DNA of 64,000 bases, from contig UQWL01000003.1 of assembly GCA_900544715.1 (NCBI GenBank), positions 62,001 through 126,000 of the forward strand, in the 5' to 3' direction. The DNA comes from an uncultured Oscillospiraceae bacterium (GTDB lineage: Bacteria; Bacillota; Clostridia; Oscillospirales; Acutalibacteraceae). The position numbers were made by a program, and so were the translations under genes. Under the pieces are notes generated by a model. The model was not told where the DNA came from and made no database searches. It saw only the letters and a list, made by a program, of their open reading frames with translations. Shown here piece by piece: positions 1 through 8,338 of this stretch (the stretch's first letter is position 1; every line of letters begins with the position of its first letter).

Positions 1-1162
1 GGAATTCGTTGTAAAAATAAGCGATGATGGAAAAGGCAGCCGTGTTCAGCACAAAGCTGATAAACTGCGCGGCAATCCATTTTTTGCGGCAGGCCGTCAG
101 CAGGGAGAACAGGCACAGGCAGGCCGTATACCCTGCGCTGCACAGCAGAAACGACAGGGGAAGCTTTGGCTGGAAGAAAAAAACAAGCACGGGCAAATAC
201 CCGCCGATCATGGCGAAGGCGGCAATCCCCTGTGCATTGTGGCGCTGGGAGAGGAAAAAGGCCAGCGCCGTGACCAGCACCACTAGGGCGAACGACGCAT
301 AGAGGGGCAGCAAATTAAGCCATAGAAAACAGGTGACAACGCTGACGTATAGCAGCGCGACTCCGCCTGCCACAAGCCCAAGGGAAAACAGATCGGCCCG
401 CTTCCCTTTCCGGCCCATCCATTCCCCCACGATGAGGAAGGCGAATGCCAGCAGGAACAGCATGCCGCCCTTGAAGGCATCCGGCAGCTTTGTGTAGGTA
501 AACCTTGCGGCGGCGACCGCGCCGATCACCACGAGGAGGATGCCGAGCTTATTGAGCACATTCAGGCCGATTAAGGATTCAAAGCGGCGCTTCCGCAGCG
601 CGGCCTGTGCCTCCTGCTCTGTGAGCGGCTCCTTTTGCAACGGAGCATAGGCCGTACTGGCCTGCTCCGATAAATGGGCGGCGGCTTTCTCCCGTTCCCG
701 GCGGATTTGTGTAAGCCGTTCATCGAGTATCGTGCGCAGCCGCCCGCATTCTGCGGATATGTCATGGAGAAGGGCTTCATCCTCCGCTCTGGCCTGCTCC
801 TCCATGCGGTCGATCTGCCCGTGCATGGTTCTTTCCAGAGCGGCAAGCCGGTTTTCCTCCCCGGCGGCCTTGGCCTGATAATAGGCGGAAAGGCGACCGG
901 AGGAAGCGTTCAGCGTGGCTAGCTTTTCCGCATAGAGGCGGGCGTGGAGCGCGTCCCGCAGAGTGGAAAGCTCTTTTTTCTGCTCCATGCAGGTTTGCTC
1001 TGCCTGTTTGCAGCGCGCAGCCGCCTGCTCAAGCTCCCGCTTGAGGCGGTCGTTTTCCGTGAGAAAATCTTGCGCGCTGAGCGCGGAGATCTCCGCTTCC
1101 AGCTCCCGCAGGGTTTGCTTTTGCGTGTGTAAGAGGGCTGATAAATGCTCTGTCGCTTTCAT
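1..1162 (-). CDS. DUF2339-like membrane protein, 3' end cut by window edge
   Basis: The reading frame is open from the ATG at 1162 to the first base of the window, so the C terminus is missing; about 387 residues are visible. A GGGAG Shine-Dalgarno sequence lies just upstream of the start. Residues 1 to about 190 are charged and predicted coiled coil, rich in Glu, Arg, Ala and Leu. A short segment reading LIGLNVLNKLGILLVVIG then opens a run of at least five hydrophobic helices. A coiled-coil head followed by many helices is the architecture of the DUF2339 family of predicted membrane proteins, whose function is unknown. It lies downstream of the LytTR two-component pair on the same strand but behind a terminator, so it is probably a separate unit. 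I am confident that it is a gene and moderately confident of the family. Confidence 0.75.
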   Translation of the reverse strand, partial: MKATEHLSALLHTQKQTLRELEAEISALSAQDFLTENDRLKRELEQAAARCKQAEQTCMEQKKELSTLRDALHARLYAEKLATLNASSGRLSAYYQAKAAGEENRLAALERTMHGQIDRMEEQARAEDEALLHDISAECGRLRTILDERLTQIRREREKAAAHLSEQASTAYAPLQKEPLTEQEAQAALRKRRFESLIGLNVLNKLGILLVVIGAVAAARFTYTKLPDAFKGGMLFLLAFAFLIVGEWMGRKGKRADLFSLGLVAGGVALLYVSVVTCFLWLNLLPLYASFALVVLVTALAFFLSQRHNAQGIAAFAMIGGYLPVLVFFFQPKLPLSFLLCSAGYTACLCLFSLLTACRKKWIAAQFISFVLNTAAFSIIAYFYNEF

Positions 1163-1243
1163 ATGGTACACTCCCTTTCCCAAAAGTTGCTGGTAAATAG
1201 AACATTCAAGTTCCCGTTCAGCGGGTGGCGGGCCTTTTTGGTG

Positions 1244-1288
1244 ATAAAAAAGCGCGTGCCATCCTTACAGTTACAGGATAGCACGCGC
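1244..1288 (-). terminator. Intrinsic terminator after the LytTR-pair histidine kinase
   Basis: On the minus strand a GC-rich stem (GCGCGTGC-ATCCT pairing with AGGAT-GCACGCGC, one bulged base per arm) is followed by TTTTTT. It lies 70 bases after the kinase stop and ends the two-component transcript. Confidence 0.85.
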
Positions 1289-1357
1289 AGGAGAATTCTA
1301 TCGCGGCATGTCATTTTTGACCTTGCCCGCGTCATTTTTGGCACAGGATTCAAGTTT

Positions 1358-2668
1358 TCAGAAATTGAATTTCATCACAATGGTAAACACCCCGTCTTCG
1401 CAGCGGGTAATCAACTCGCCGTTATATTTTTTGAGCGTGGTGCGGATGCTGCGCAGGCCAAAGCCGTGGCGCTCGCGGTTTGCCTTCTCCGTCCGGTAGA
1501 AGCTGCCGAATTTGCGCGGGGGAGCTGCCACGGGGTTTGCCACAGAGAGCACGAGGAAATTTTCCTCCTGCTGGATTCTCAAGCGAAGGTAGCGGCCGGT
1601 TGGGTCCGGTATCTTCTCGCAGGCCTCAATGGCGTTGTCGAGCGCGTTGCTCAGGGCGATGCATAAGTCCATTGGCTGCACCTTTGTGCTGTGCAGATCG
1701 CATACGTCAAAGGAGGTGTTGATCTGCTGCTTTTGGGCGGCGAGCAGCTTTTCATTGAGAATCGCATCCACTGCGGAATTGCCGCTGATCGCCACATAGG
1801 AGCGCTCCTCTACGGTGGCCGTCATCGCCTTGAGGTATTGCCGGAGCGCTTCGTATTCGCCCTGCTCGATGAGTGTATTCATGCACAGCAAGTGGTTATT
1901 CAAATCGTGGCGCAGCTCGCGCATGTGGGTGTATGCCTCCTCCATCCTGCGGATGGATTCCTTTTGCAGCGCCATCTGCTGTTCCAAAAGCTCATATTGG
2001 CCACGCATTTCAAGCTGACTCTGCAGCCTTGCAAACAGGGCGAAAACCATGATGTTGATAAAAACGAGGCCGATGATTGCAACGAAAATATAATCCTGCA
2101 TATAGGGCTCCCCCGGCAGCTTGGCCGAATAATATTGAAATACGGTCAGCGTGACGATTGTTGTCAGGGGGACGGAGGTGAGCATCACCCAATAGCGCAG
2201 GGCGATATTCTTCTTTTGCCGGGATATAAAAATCATGAGCAGCATTACAAACAGGAACAAGATCATCTTGGGCAAAACAATCTCTAAAAGCCGGTGCAAA
2301 ATATCCCCGGCCGGGAATAAAAACAGCTCCTGCGGCAGGAAGGAGAGCGCAAAGGCCGACAGCAGGTCGGAAAGGAACAAAACAGTGGAAAAAATCAGGT
2401 TATAAAAAAGCTTGATGCTCAGCCTACCGCGGAACACCAGCAGGGAGACGAGAAACACAAGCAGAATCTCCACCGCTGTTTTCACGCTGATGACCGTGAG
2501 CCGCGCACTGCTGGAAAACACCGCCGCAAGCAACAGGAGATAGCTGAGGCGAAGCGGCCATTTGCTGGCGTATTTGGGCTCAAACATCGCATTGAGCAGG
2601 GCGAAGGCAAGCGTGATTTCAAACACGGTGGCGAGCGCCCGGACAATTTGGAACAATACCGCTTCCAT
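1358..2668 (-). CDS. GHKL-type sensor histidine kinase, AgrC/VirS-like
   Basis: A 436-residue membrane kinase. The first 215 or so residues form six to seven hydrophobic helices. A coiled-coil linker follows, then a phosphoacceptor region reading ELRHDLNNHL with His near residue 255. The ATPase part has an N box (ALSNALDNAIEAC) and a glycine motif (HGFGLRSI). This HxxxNN arrangement is typical of the HPK10/GHKL kinases that sense peptides, such as AgrC and VirS. The start ATG at 2668 has AGGAGG nine bases upstream. The gene follows the LytTR response regulator by 21 bases, so they are co-transcribed and almost certainly cognate. No agrB- or agrD-like gene is visible nearby, so the signal is unknown and may be a peptide from elsewhere. 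Confidence 0.9.
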   Translation of the reverse strand: MEAVLFQIVRALATVFEITLAFALLNAMFEPKYASKWPLRLSYLLLLAAVFSSSARLTVISVKTAVEILLVFLVSLLVFRGRLSIKLFYNLIFSTVLFLSDLLSAFALSFLPQELFLFPAGDILHRLLEIVLPKMILFLFVMLLMIFISRQKKNIALRYWVMLTSVPLTTIVTLTVFQYYSAKLPGEPYMQDYIFVAIIGLVFINIMVFALFARLQSQLEMRGQYELLEQQMALQKESIRRMEEAYTHMRELRHDLNNHLLCMNTLIEQGEYEALRQYLKAMTATVEERSYVAISGNSAVDAILNEKLLAAQKQQINTSFDVCDLHSTKVQPMDLCIALSNALDNAIEACEKIPDPTGRYLRLRIQQEENFLVLSVANPVAAPPRKFGSFYRTEKANRERHGFGLRSIRTTLKKYNGELITRCEDGVFTIVMKFNF

Positions 2669-2689
2669 GGATGACAGCCTCCTTTCGCG

Positions 2690-3394
2690 CTACCGGAGAG
2701 ACCAGAGAAAGGCCTCGTTGGTTTCCCGGTAGCGCCGTTTGCTCACGGGGATGGTTTCTCCGGTTTTTAAGGTGAGGGCAGTGGCTCCCACCTTTTGAAT
2801 CCCGTGCGCGTTGACGAGGAAGCTCTGATGGCAGCGCACAAAATCTTTCTTTTTCAAGGCCTGCTCCACCTCGTCAAGCTTGCGGTAGGTTTTATAAGCC
2901 TGCTGTGCTGTGTGAATCAGCAAAATCCGGCGGTCGCTTTCAAAATACCGGATGTCACACAGCGGGAGGGCGATCGTTTCACCGTCAAATTGAAAGCAGA
3001 AGCGCTCCTCCTGCTTGTGCAGGAGCTCCTCAAGGATCTCGCGGAACACCAGCGGGAAACTGTGGGAAAGCTCCGGCTTTAAAATATAACGGAAGGCGCG
3101 CACCTCATAGCCGTGAAACACATATTCCGCCGACGATGTGATAAACACGATCAGGGCTTTGCTGTTGCACGCGCGGATGCGCTTGGCCGCCGCCATGCCG
3201 TCCATGCCATCCATTTTGATATCCAGCAGGATCAGGTCAAAGGGCGTGCCCTCCTCACAGGCCCGGCAGAGCGACTCTCCGTCTGCAAAAAGCAGGATCT
3301 GTGCATCCTCCCCGGCCTGGGCAAGCAGATCACGGCTCATGGAGCATAAGGTGTCGCGCATGAATTTTTCATCGTCACAAATGGCAATCTGCAA
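2690..3394 (-). CDS. LytTR-family response regulator
   Basis: The protein has about 235 residues. Its receiver domain starts QIAICDDEKF, with the phosphoacceptor Asp in LILLDIKMDGMDG. The C-terminal LytTR DNA-binding domain is recognised by IRYFESDRRILLIHT and by the ending FVRCHQSFLVNAHGI. An ATG at 3427 is in frame but has no Shine-Dalgarno sequence. The TTG at 3394 lies at good distance from GGGAGAGG and puts the initiator directly before the receiver, as in relatives, so I chose TTG. It is the first gene of a two-gene operon with the GHKL kinase. LytTR regulators bind pairs of 9-bp direct repeats and commonly control peptide signalling, bacteriocins or cell-surface functions; the targets here cannot be told. 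The 10-bp palindrome just upstream may be a control site for this operon. Confidence 0.9.
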   Translation of the reverse strand: MQIAICDDEKFMRDTLCSMSRDLLAQAGEDAQILLFADGESLCRACEEGTPFDLILLDIKMDGMDGMAAAKRIRACNSKALIVFITSSAEYVFHGYEVRAFRYILKPELSHSFPLVFREILEELLHKQEERFCFQFDGETIALPLCDIRYFESDRRILLIHTAQQAYKTYRKLDEVEQALKKKDFVRCHQSFLVNAHGIQKVGATALTLKTGETIPVSKRRYRETNEAFLWSLR

Positions 3395-3519
3395 CAAGAG
3401 GCCCTCTCCCTTCCCCGGTAAACACATTTATTTTATCATCGCACAAAGCTTCCCTTCGCAAAAATGGCGTTGCCGCCTTGCGGCAGGAGGCGTTTCGCGC
3501 CGACAGGTATTTTTTCAAT

Positions 3520-3542
3520 GATTCAAATAGAATATTTGAATC
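3520..3542. promoter_or_regulatory. Perfect 10-bp inverted repeat upstream of the LytTR operon
   Basis: GATTCAAATA is followed by three bases and then by its exact reverse complement TATTTGAATC. The palindrome begins next to a minus-strand TAAAAT that could be a -10 element, so it would overlap the transcription start of the regulator gene. It is AT-rich with no T-run after it, so it resembles a dimeric repressor site more than a terminator. It is not a LytTR direct repeat. Confidence 0.5.
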
Positions 3543-3587
3543 TATTTTATCATACGGAGAATTTTTGGGGAATGCAACCCTTATTAC

Positions 3588-3669
3588 ATAAAAAATATCC
3601 GCTAGTTGCATGCTCTCGTGGGCAGCGCGTATCTCTTTGCTCCGTGTGGTTATGAAAAGCCTTGTTTTG
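3588..3669 (-). repeat. Copy A of an 82-bp dispersed element
   Basis: Read on the minus strand, this segment aligns without gaps to 26177-26258 (plus strand) at roughly 75-80% identity. Invariant blocks include CAAAGAGATA, GAGAG-ATGC and TATTTTTTAT. Differences fall at all codon positions and many would be non-synonymous, so conservation of a protein is unlikely. The rest of the 3428-3812 interval shows only the palindrome at 3520 and no convincing gene. Confidence 0.65.
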
Positions 3670-3812
3670 TTACTCCCTTCGTTCGTAATGAAAAATAGCG
3701 GGGACAGCAGGAACGGTTCTGTTCTTACCCTGTCCGCTGTGAAATACAGATAAAGGCCCGTCCGGATCAACCGGGCGGGCCTGTTGCAATATGAACGCCT
3801 GACGCTCCGCTT

Positions 3813-4295
3813 TTATGAAACGGTGATTTGCAATTCTCCGGAATACCCGGTGAGGATGATCTCAATGCTGTTGCTGCCCGCGGGGAGGGTGAGCGTGTCA
3901 GTAAACGTGCCATTGTCCTCCAACAGAGTCTTGGGTGCGTCGCTGCCGGAGCGGAAAAGAAGCTTTGCTTGCCCTTCTGTTCCGCTCAGCGTACAGGAAA
4001 CGGTGACGGTATTACCTGCCGGTCGCTTCAGTGCCGTGCCGCCGAAGAGGATCTCCGTGCCGCTGAAATTCCGATAAGCAGCCGTATAGGCGCCCGTATA
4101 GCCATCCGCTCCGGGAACCCGAATACCCTGTAGGGCGGCATCCGGCGTGCGGGCGAGCGTGCCGCCCATTTGAAGCGCGTTGTCGTAATGCTGGAGGATC
4201 GTATCCTTATCACAGGCCGTCACGCCGGAGAGAATGCAGCATATGGCAAGCAGGGTGGCTGCCAGCGACAGGATGCGGATGAGGAAATAATGCAT
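3813..4295 (-). CDS. Small putative lipoprotein
   Basis: The product has 160 residues. The N terminus has a hydrophobic stretch (IRILSLAATLLAICCILSG) followed by VTAC, an acceptable lipobox, so the mature protein probably starts at Cys28 and is anchored to the outer face of the membrane. The rest is small, Gly/Thr/Ser-rich and looks beta-rich, ending in a segment reading LPAGSNSIEIILTG that resembles carbohydrate-binding-module strands. No family is recognised. The gene sits 33 bases after the end of the Bce-type permease on the same strand, so it may be the last gene of the resistance operon and act at the cell surface with it. That link is inference from position only. Confidence 0.7.
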   Translation of the reverse strand: MHYFLIRILSLAATLLAICCILSGVTACDKDTILQHYDNALQMGGTLARTPDAALQGIRVPGADGYTGAYTAAYRNFSGTEILFGGTALKRPAGNTVTVSCTLSGTEGQAKLLFRSGSDAPKTLLEDNGTFTDTLTLPAGSNSIEIILTGYSGELQITVS

Positions 4296-4328
4296 GATTT
4301 TTGCAGCTCCTTTCGCAGCAGCCCCGCT

Positions 4329-6350
4329 TTAGGGCTCTCTTGACTGAATCATTTTCCTGCTGCCCAGGAAGGTGGCGAGGAAGTAGCCGCCATAGATCAC
4401 CAAAAACAGCAGCGCCGCCATGATGATGTTGGGCAGGGCGTTTAAATGGCCGAATTGGGAGATTGCATTGTTGACCACATACACACCGACGACGGAATGG
4501 ATGACCGCAAGCCCCAGCGGGAGCATGAAGTAGGAGAGGATCTGGGAGAACAGCGCTTTGTTGATCATACGGCCGGAAGTGCCAAGCCTGCGCAGCAGCC
4601 GGTAACGCTCCGTATTGTCGGAAGCTTCCGACAGCTGCTGCAGCGCGAGGATGGCCGCGCAGGTGATGAGGAAGACGATGCCCACATAGATGACGAAATA
4701 GGAGATCATGAGCTTCATGCCGCCGCTCTGCATATAGAGTTCATAGTGGGAGAGTACATTTGTATAGGGGCGCGGCGCATCCTCCCCCTTGCCATAGAGC
4801 GCTGCAATCTCTGCGGTAAAGGCATTTTCACCTGTTTCGCCGGGTTTCGTGTAATTGGCGTTGAGAATAGCGGCCATGGGTTCGCAATCCTTCGCAAGAG
4901 CATCCGGCACAACCAACGTGCCAGTTTCCATGGATATCATGCCGTTCTGCAATGGGTATTGCTGAATTTCCAGGCTGGAGGGGCGCAGCTCTGCACCGTT
5001 GATCGAGAAGGTCCGCCCCTGCTCCACATAGGCCTTTAAGATTTGATGCATCTCTTTTACGTTGCAGACCACGGCGTATTCATCCGTGGCAAGGGAAATG
5101 GGCGCCTCCCCACGCAGGGCAAGCAGCTTGTTATAATCGGAAAGGCGAATCAAGGGGATCGAATAGGAGGCATCCCGTTCCTCGATATAGGTGGCTCCCA
5201 TGTTTTTTTTCGCAAAATCGTAGAGCGGCCGGAAGGTCAAATCGCCTGTGTTGTAGAGCCAAATCTGTGTGTATCCGCTGAATTGCTTCGCAAAATCAAA
5301 GCCGTGCGATTTGAGATCCGCCTCAATATCCTGCGGGCCCTTTTTCGAGCTCTGGCTTTTGAGGGTGACGTCAAACGGCGCCGCTTCGTCCACCTGGTTC
5401 GCCATCACATCCACCGCGCCGAGGCCGCAGGAGAAGGTGCCGATGGTGACCAGCAGCATAATGCAGATGATGGACATGGAAATGAAATTGGTGTTAATTT
5501 TGCTGTTGAGCTGGCGCAGGACGAACATGTTCAACCCCTTGTAGTAGAGGCGCTTGTTCCCTTTTGCGATCCGCAGCAAAAAGCCGGAAAGGGAGAGGAA
5601 AAACAGCACCGTGCCGATGGTGCCGAGGATCAGTGAGCCAAAAAACTGCTTATCCATCATGAAAAGGCCGTTGTCGATAATCATATAGTAGGCCGCGCCA
5701 AGGCAGGCGACGGAGAGCAGGAAGATCACCACGCAGACCCAGAGCTTTTTGATGCGCAGCGTTTCGTTTTTGCGGCCGCCATGGATAAGATCAATGAGCT
5801 TATATTTTGAAACGGTGCGGATATTGAAGAGCATAACCACGAGGAAGATCACACCGAAATAGAGGATCGTTTTGAGCAGGGAATCCTTAGAGAAAGTGAA
5901 TGCAAAATCCTTGATCGGCACGTCCATCAGCTTTGCCGTTAAAACGCTCATGCCCTGGGATGCAGCCACGCCAATCAGAAGGCCGATGCCAAGGGAAAAC
6001 AGGCCGATGACAAAGGTTTCCGCCGTGAGGATGCGGGAGATTTTGCCCCGATCCATGCCGAGCGTCATGTAGAGGCCGAGCTCGCGCTTGCGGCGCTTGA
6101 TGAGAAAGTTGTTGGCATAGAGAATGAGGCCCGCCAGCACGAAAGAGATGAATACGGAGAGATAGCCGAGCATCGCCGTGCCGGTTTGGAGCAAGGCGTG
6201 CTGCTGCTCTGAGAGGAGGAGCATGGTCTGCTGAGATTCCACGGCATTGAACACGTAGAAGAGGCATACGCCGAAGGAGAGCGTCAGGAAATAGATCACA
6301 TAGTCGCTCAGGCTCTTCTTGACGTTTTTAAAAGCAAGCTTATAAAACAT
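4329..6350 (-). CDS. BceB-type ABC transporter permease (FtsX family)
   Basis: About 673 residues with the BceB layout: four N-terminal membrane helices, two more, then a large extracellular domain (roughly residues 315-535), and helices to the C terminus with FtsX-like permease regions on both sides. RRKRELGLYMTLGMDRGKI after the second helix is the usual FtsX coupling segment. The start at ATG 6350 is favoured by GGGAGGTGA eight bases upstream; a GTG at 6362 would sit on the Shine-Dalgarno sequence itself. It overlaps the ATPase gene by 11 bases, implying translational coupling. Relatives form detoxification pumps that free the lipid II cycle from antimicrobial peptides such as bacitracin, and they also act as the sensor for the partner kinase. 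Confidence 0.93.
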   Translation of the reverse strand: MFYKLAFKNVKKSLSDYVIYFLTLSFGVCLFYVFNAVESQQTMLLLSEQQHALLQTGTAMLGYLSVFISFVLAGLILYANNFLIKRRKRELGLYMTLGMDRGKISRILTAETFVIGLFSLGIGLLIGVAASQGMSVLTAKLMDVPIKDFAFTFSKDSLLKTILYFGVIFLVVMLFNIRTVSKYKLIDLIHGGRKNETLRIKKLWVCVVIFLLSVACLGAAYYMIIDNGLFMMDKQFFGSLILGTIGTVLFFLSLSGFLLRIAKGNKRLYYKGLNMFVLRQLNSKINTNFISMSIICIMLLVTIGTFSCGLGAVDVMANQVDEAAPFDVTLKSQSSKKGPQDIEADLKSHGFDFAKQFSGYTQIWLYNTGDLTFRPLYDFAKKNMGATYIEERDASYSIPLIRLSDYNKLLALRGEAPISLATDEYAVVCNVKEMHQILKAYVEQGRTFSINGAELRPSSLEIQQYPLQNGMISMETGTLVVPDALAKDCEPMAAILNANYTKPGETGENAFTAEIAALYGKGEDAPRPYTNVLSHYELYMQSGGMKLMISYFVIYVGIVFLITCAAILALQQLSEASDNTERYRLLRRLGTSGRMINKALFSQILSYFMLPLGLAVIHSVVGVYVVNNAISQFGHLNALPNIIMAALLFLVIYGGYFLATFLGSRKMIQSREP

Positions 6351-7107
6351 CGCCGTTGTCACCTCCCAGAAGGGTTACAACCTCGATGATCTTTTCAAAG
6401 AAGGCCTTGCGCGTATCCGTACCGCGCAGCAGCTCGTTAAAGATTTTACCATCCTTGATGAAGAGGATGCGTTTGCAGTAACTCGCCGTAAACGCGTCGT
6501 GGGTTACCATGAGGATCGTCGCGCCGAGCTCGCGGTTGAGCGTTTCGAAGCTCTCGAGCAGCATGCGGGCGGATTTGGAATCGAGCGCTCCGGTCGGCTC
6601 ATCCGCAAGGATCAGGGAAGGGTTGGTGATCATTGCCCGCGCGCTCGCAACACGCTGCTGCTGCCCGCCGGAGAGCTGATACGGGTATTTCCCAAGGATG
6701 CTGTCAATCTCGAGCCGTTTTGCCACATTGTGCACGCGGCCATCAATTTCCTTTGCGGGCGTGCCGATCACGGTCAGGGCCAGGGCAATGTTTTCAAAGG
6801 CCGTCAGCGTGTCGAGCAGGTTGAACTCCTGGAAGATAAAGCCGAGCTGCTCGCGGCGGAAGCGGGAGAGCTCCTTTGCCTTGAGCTGTGTCACATCCTG
6901 CCCGCGGATCAGGATATGGCCCGCAGTGGCGGAATCGATCGTGGAGATGCAGTTTAAGAGTGTTGTTTTGCCGCTGCCGGAAGCGCCCATGATGCCGATA
7001 TACTCGCCCTGCGTTACGGTAAAGCTGATGTCGTCAACCGCTTTGGTGACGTTGCCGCGGTTGCCATAATATTTTTCGAGATGTTCCACCTTTAAAATGG
7101 ATTCCAT
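6340..7107 (-). CDS. BceA-type ABC transporter ATP-binding protein
   Basis: 255 residues from the ATG at 7107, which has a perfect AGGAGG eight bases upstream; upstream codons in the same frame lack such a site. Walker A is GASGSGKTTLL, the signature is LSGGQQQRVASARA, and Walker B is LILADEPTGALD, followed by the H-loop His in MVTHD. The protein belongs to the MacB/LolD-like group of ATPases that pair with FtsX permeases, and it directly precedes such a permease. It should energise removal of cell-wall-active peptides together with the permease. An inverted repeat about 70-100 bases upstream is the likely response-regulator site, so this gene pair probably has its own inducible promoter separate from the regulator genes. 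Confidence 0.94.
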   Translation of the reverse strand: MESILKVEHLEKYYGNRGNVTKAVDDISFTVTQGEYIGIMGASGSGKTTLLNCISTIDSATAGHILIRGQDVTQLKAKELSRFRREQLGFIFQEFNLLDTLTAFENIALALTVIGTPAKEIDGRVHNVAKRLEIDSILGKYPYQLSGGQQQRVASARAMITNPSLILADEPTGALDSKSARMLLESFETLNRELGATILMVTHDAFTASYCKRILFIKDGKIFNELLRGTDTRKAFFEKIIEVVTLLGGDNGDVL

Positions 7108-7174
7108 ATCAATGACCTCCTGTAATCTATGATGGCTCCATTTTAACAGCGATACGCGTTTGCTGCCATCGGGG

Positions 7175-7207
7175 AACCTTACCGCCGCCGAACAATTTTG
7201 TAAGGTT
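7175..7207 (-). promoter_or_regulatory. Candidate BceR-type operator before the ABC transporter genes
   Basis: AACCTTAC and its exact inverse complement GTAAGGTT are separated by 17 bases. The repeat lies about 30 bases upstream of a minus-strand TTAAAAT that could be a -10 box of the bceA gene. BceR-family regulators bind inverted repeats at this place before their transporter genes, so this is the expected position for an activator site. Confidence 0.6.
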
Positions 7208-7288
7208 AAAAAAGGCGGCTCCGTTATTAATCCGTTTTGAAACAGCAAATGCAGGCCGCCAGCCTGCATTTACCGTCCGTTTCCTGTT

Positions 7289-8308
7289 TTAGGGGTCTTT
7301 TGAAAGGTCGTGCAGCGTGCCGCTCGGAAAAACCAGGCGAACTGTAGTGCCCTCCCCCTCGGTGGAAACAAGGGAGAGGCCGATCCCCAATTTATCGCAC
7401 ATCCGCCGGCTCAGGTAAAGGCCGAGCCCCGTGGCCTTTGAAAACTTGCGCCCGGTTTCGCCGGTAAAGCCGCGCTCAAAAACCCGCGGCAGATCGGCCG
7501 GCCGGATGCCGATGCCATTATCCGCAATGGTGAGGGCAACGCTGTTTTTCTCCTGTTGGGCGTAAATATGGATGGTGGGGGAATCACTGCGGTATTTGAT
7601 GGCGTTCACAAGGATTTGATTGAGGATGAAATCCACCCACTTTGCATCTGTGAGCACGGTGAAATCCAGGTGCTCCAGCTGAAGCCCGATCCGGCTTGCG
7701 ATCATATCCTTCGCATTGCGGCGCACGGCGGTATTTACCAGCTCGCGCAGGGAGGCGGGGCGGATCAGATAATCCTTTTCCACACTGTTGCTGCGCGCAT
7801 AGAAAAGAGCTTGTTCCAGATCGTCCTCAATCCTGCTGAGATCTTCCGATACGCTCGCCGGAACGGCTCCGGGGGCGTTTTCCAGCGTGAGCTTGGCTGC
7901 GGCGAGCGGCGTTTTTACCTCGTGCATCCAGGCTTCAATATATTCTCGGTATTCTTCCTCCTGGCGGCGGTAAAAGGCGATCTCGTCGTTCATGGATTTA
8001 TTGCAGGCCATCAGCGTTTGGTAGAGTACCCGCCCTTCGAAAAAATCGGGCTCGTCAAGCACCTCGCACAATAGGCTTTTGCGGTCAAGCGCGTCAAGGC
8101 TGCGCAGAAGGCGGCTGTAATAAGAGCGCTTGCGCGCATATTCCACACTGACCGGTAAAAGGATGGCAAGGGCCTCTAATACCAGAATGGATGCGATCGT
8201 GGCGCCCGATTGCCGCAGGGCGCTGAGCAGGGCCCAGGTAAAGCCCATGCAGGCGGCGCTCATCAAAAAATACAGGAGCTTGGAACGGAGAAAAACAGAA
8301 AATTTCAA
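7289..8308 (-). CDS. BceS-type intramembrane-sensing histidine kinase
   Basis: About 339 residues. Two N-terminal hydrophobic helices with almost no extracellular loop are the hallmark of the intramembrane-sensing BceS kinases. The phosphoacceptor motif is WMHEVKTPLAAAKL (H box, residue ~150), followed by an N box (ILVNAIKYRSDS), a G1 box (DNGIGI) and a G2 box (GLGLYLSR). The TTG at 8308 has AAGGTG at seven bases; a TTG six bases further upstream is too close to it. It follows the regulator gene by 30 bases. Kinases of this group cannot sense the drug alone but are driven by the BceAB transporter, whose genes come next on the same strand. Confidence 0.92.
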   Translation of the reverse strand: MKFSVFLRSKLLYFLMSAACMGFTWALLSALRQSGATIASILVLEALAILLPVSVEYARKRSYYSRLLRSLDALDRKSLLCEVLDEPDFFEGRVLYQTLMACNKSMNDEIAFYRRQEEEYREYIEAWMHEVKTPLAAAKLTLENAPGAVPASVSEDLSRIEDDLEQALFYARSNSVEKDYLIRPASLRELVNTAVRRNAKDMIASRIGLQLEHLDFTVLTDAKWVDFILNQILVNAIKYRSDSPTIHIYAQQEKNSVALTIADNGIGIRPADLPRVFERGFTGETGRKFSKATGLGLYLSRRMCDKLGIGLSLVSTEGEGTTVRLVFPSGTLHDLSKDP

Positions 8309-8338
8309 CGGCAATCACCTTCCATAAAAGCGGGCGGG

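Noticed and set aside
1159..1353. A 64-codon minus-strand frame that could have been a signal peptide gene for the LytTR system
   Set aside because: It lies over the kinase terminator and has no peptide-precursor features.
3375..3770. A 131-codon minus-strand frame spanning copy A of the repeat
   Set aside because: It runs out of frame into the response regulator gene, has no ribosome site, and the repeat diverges without codon bias.
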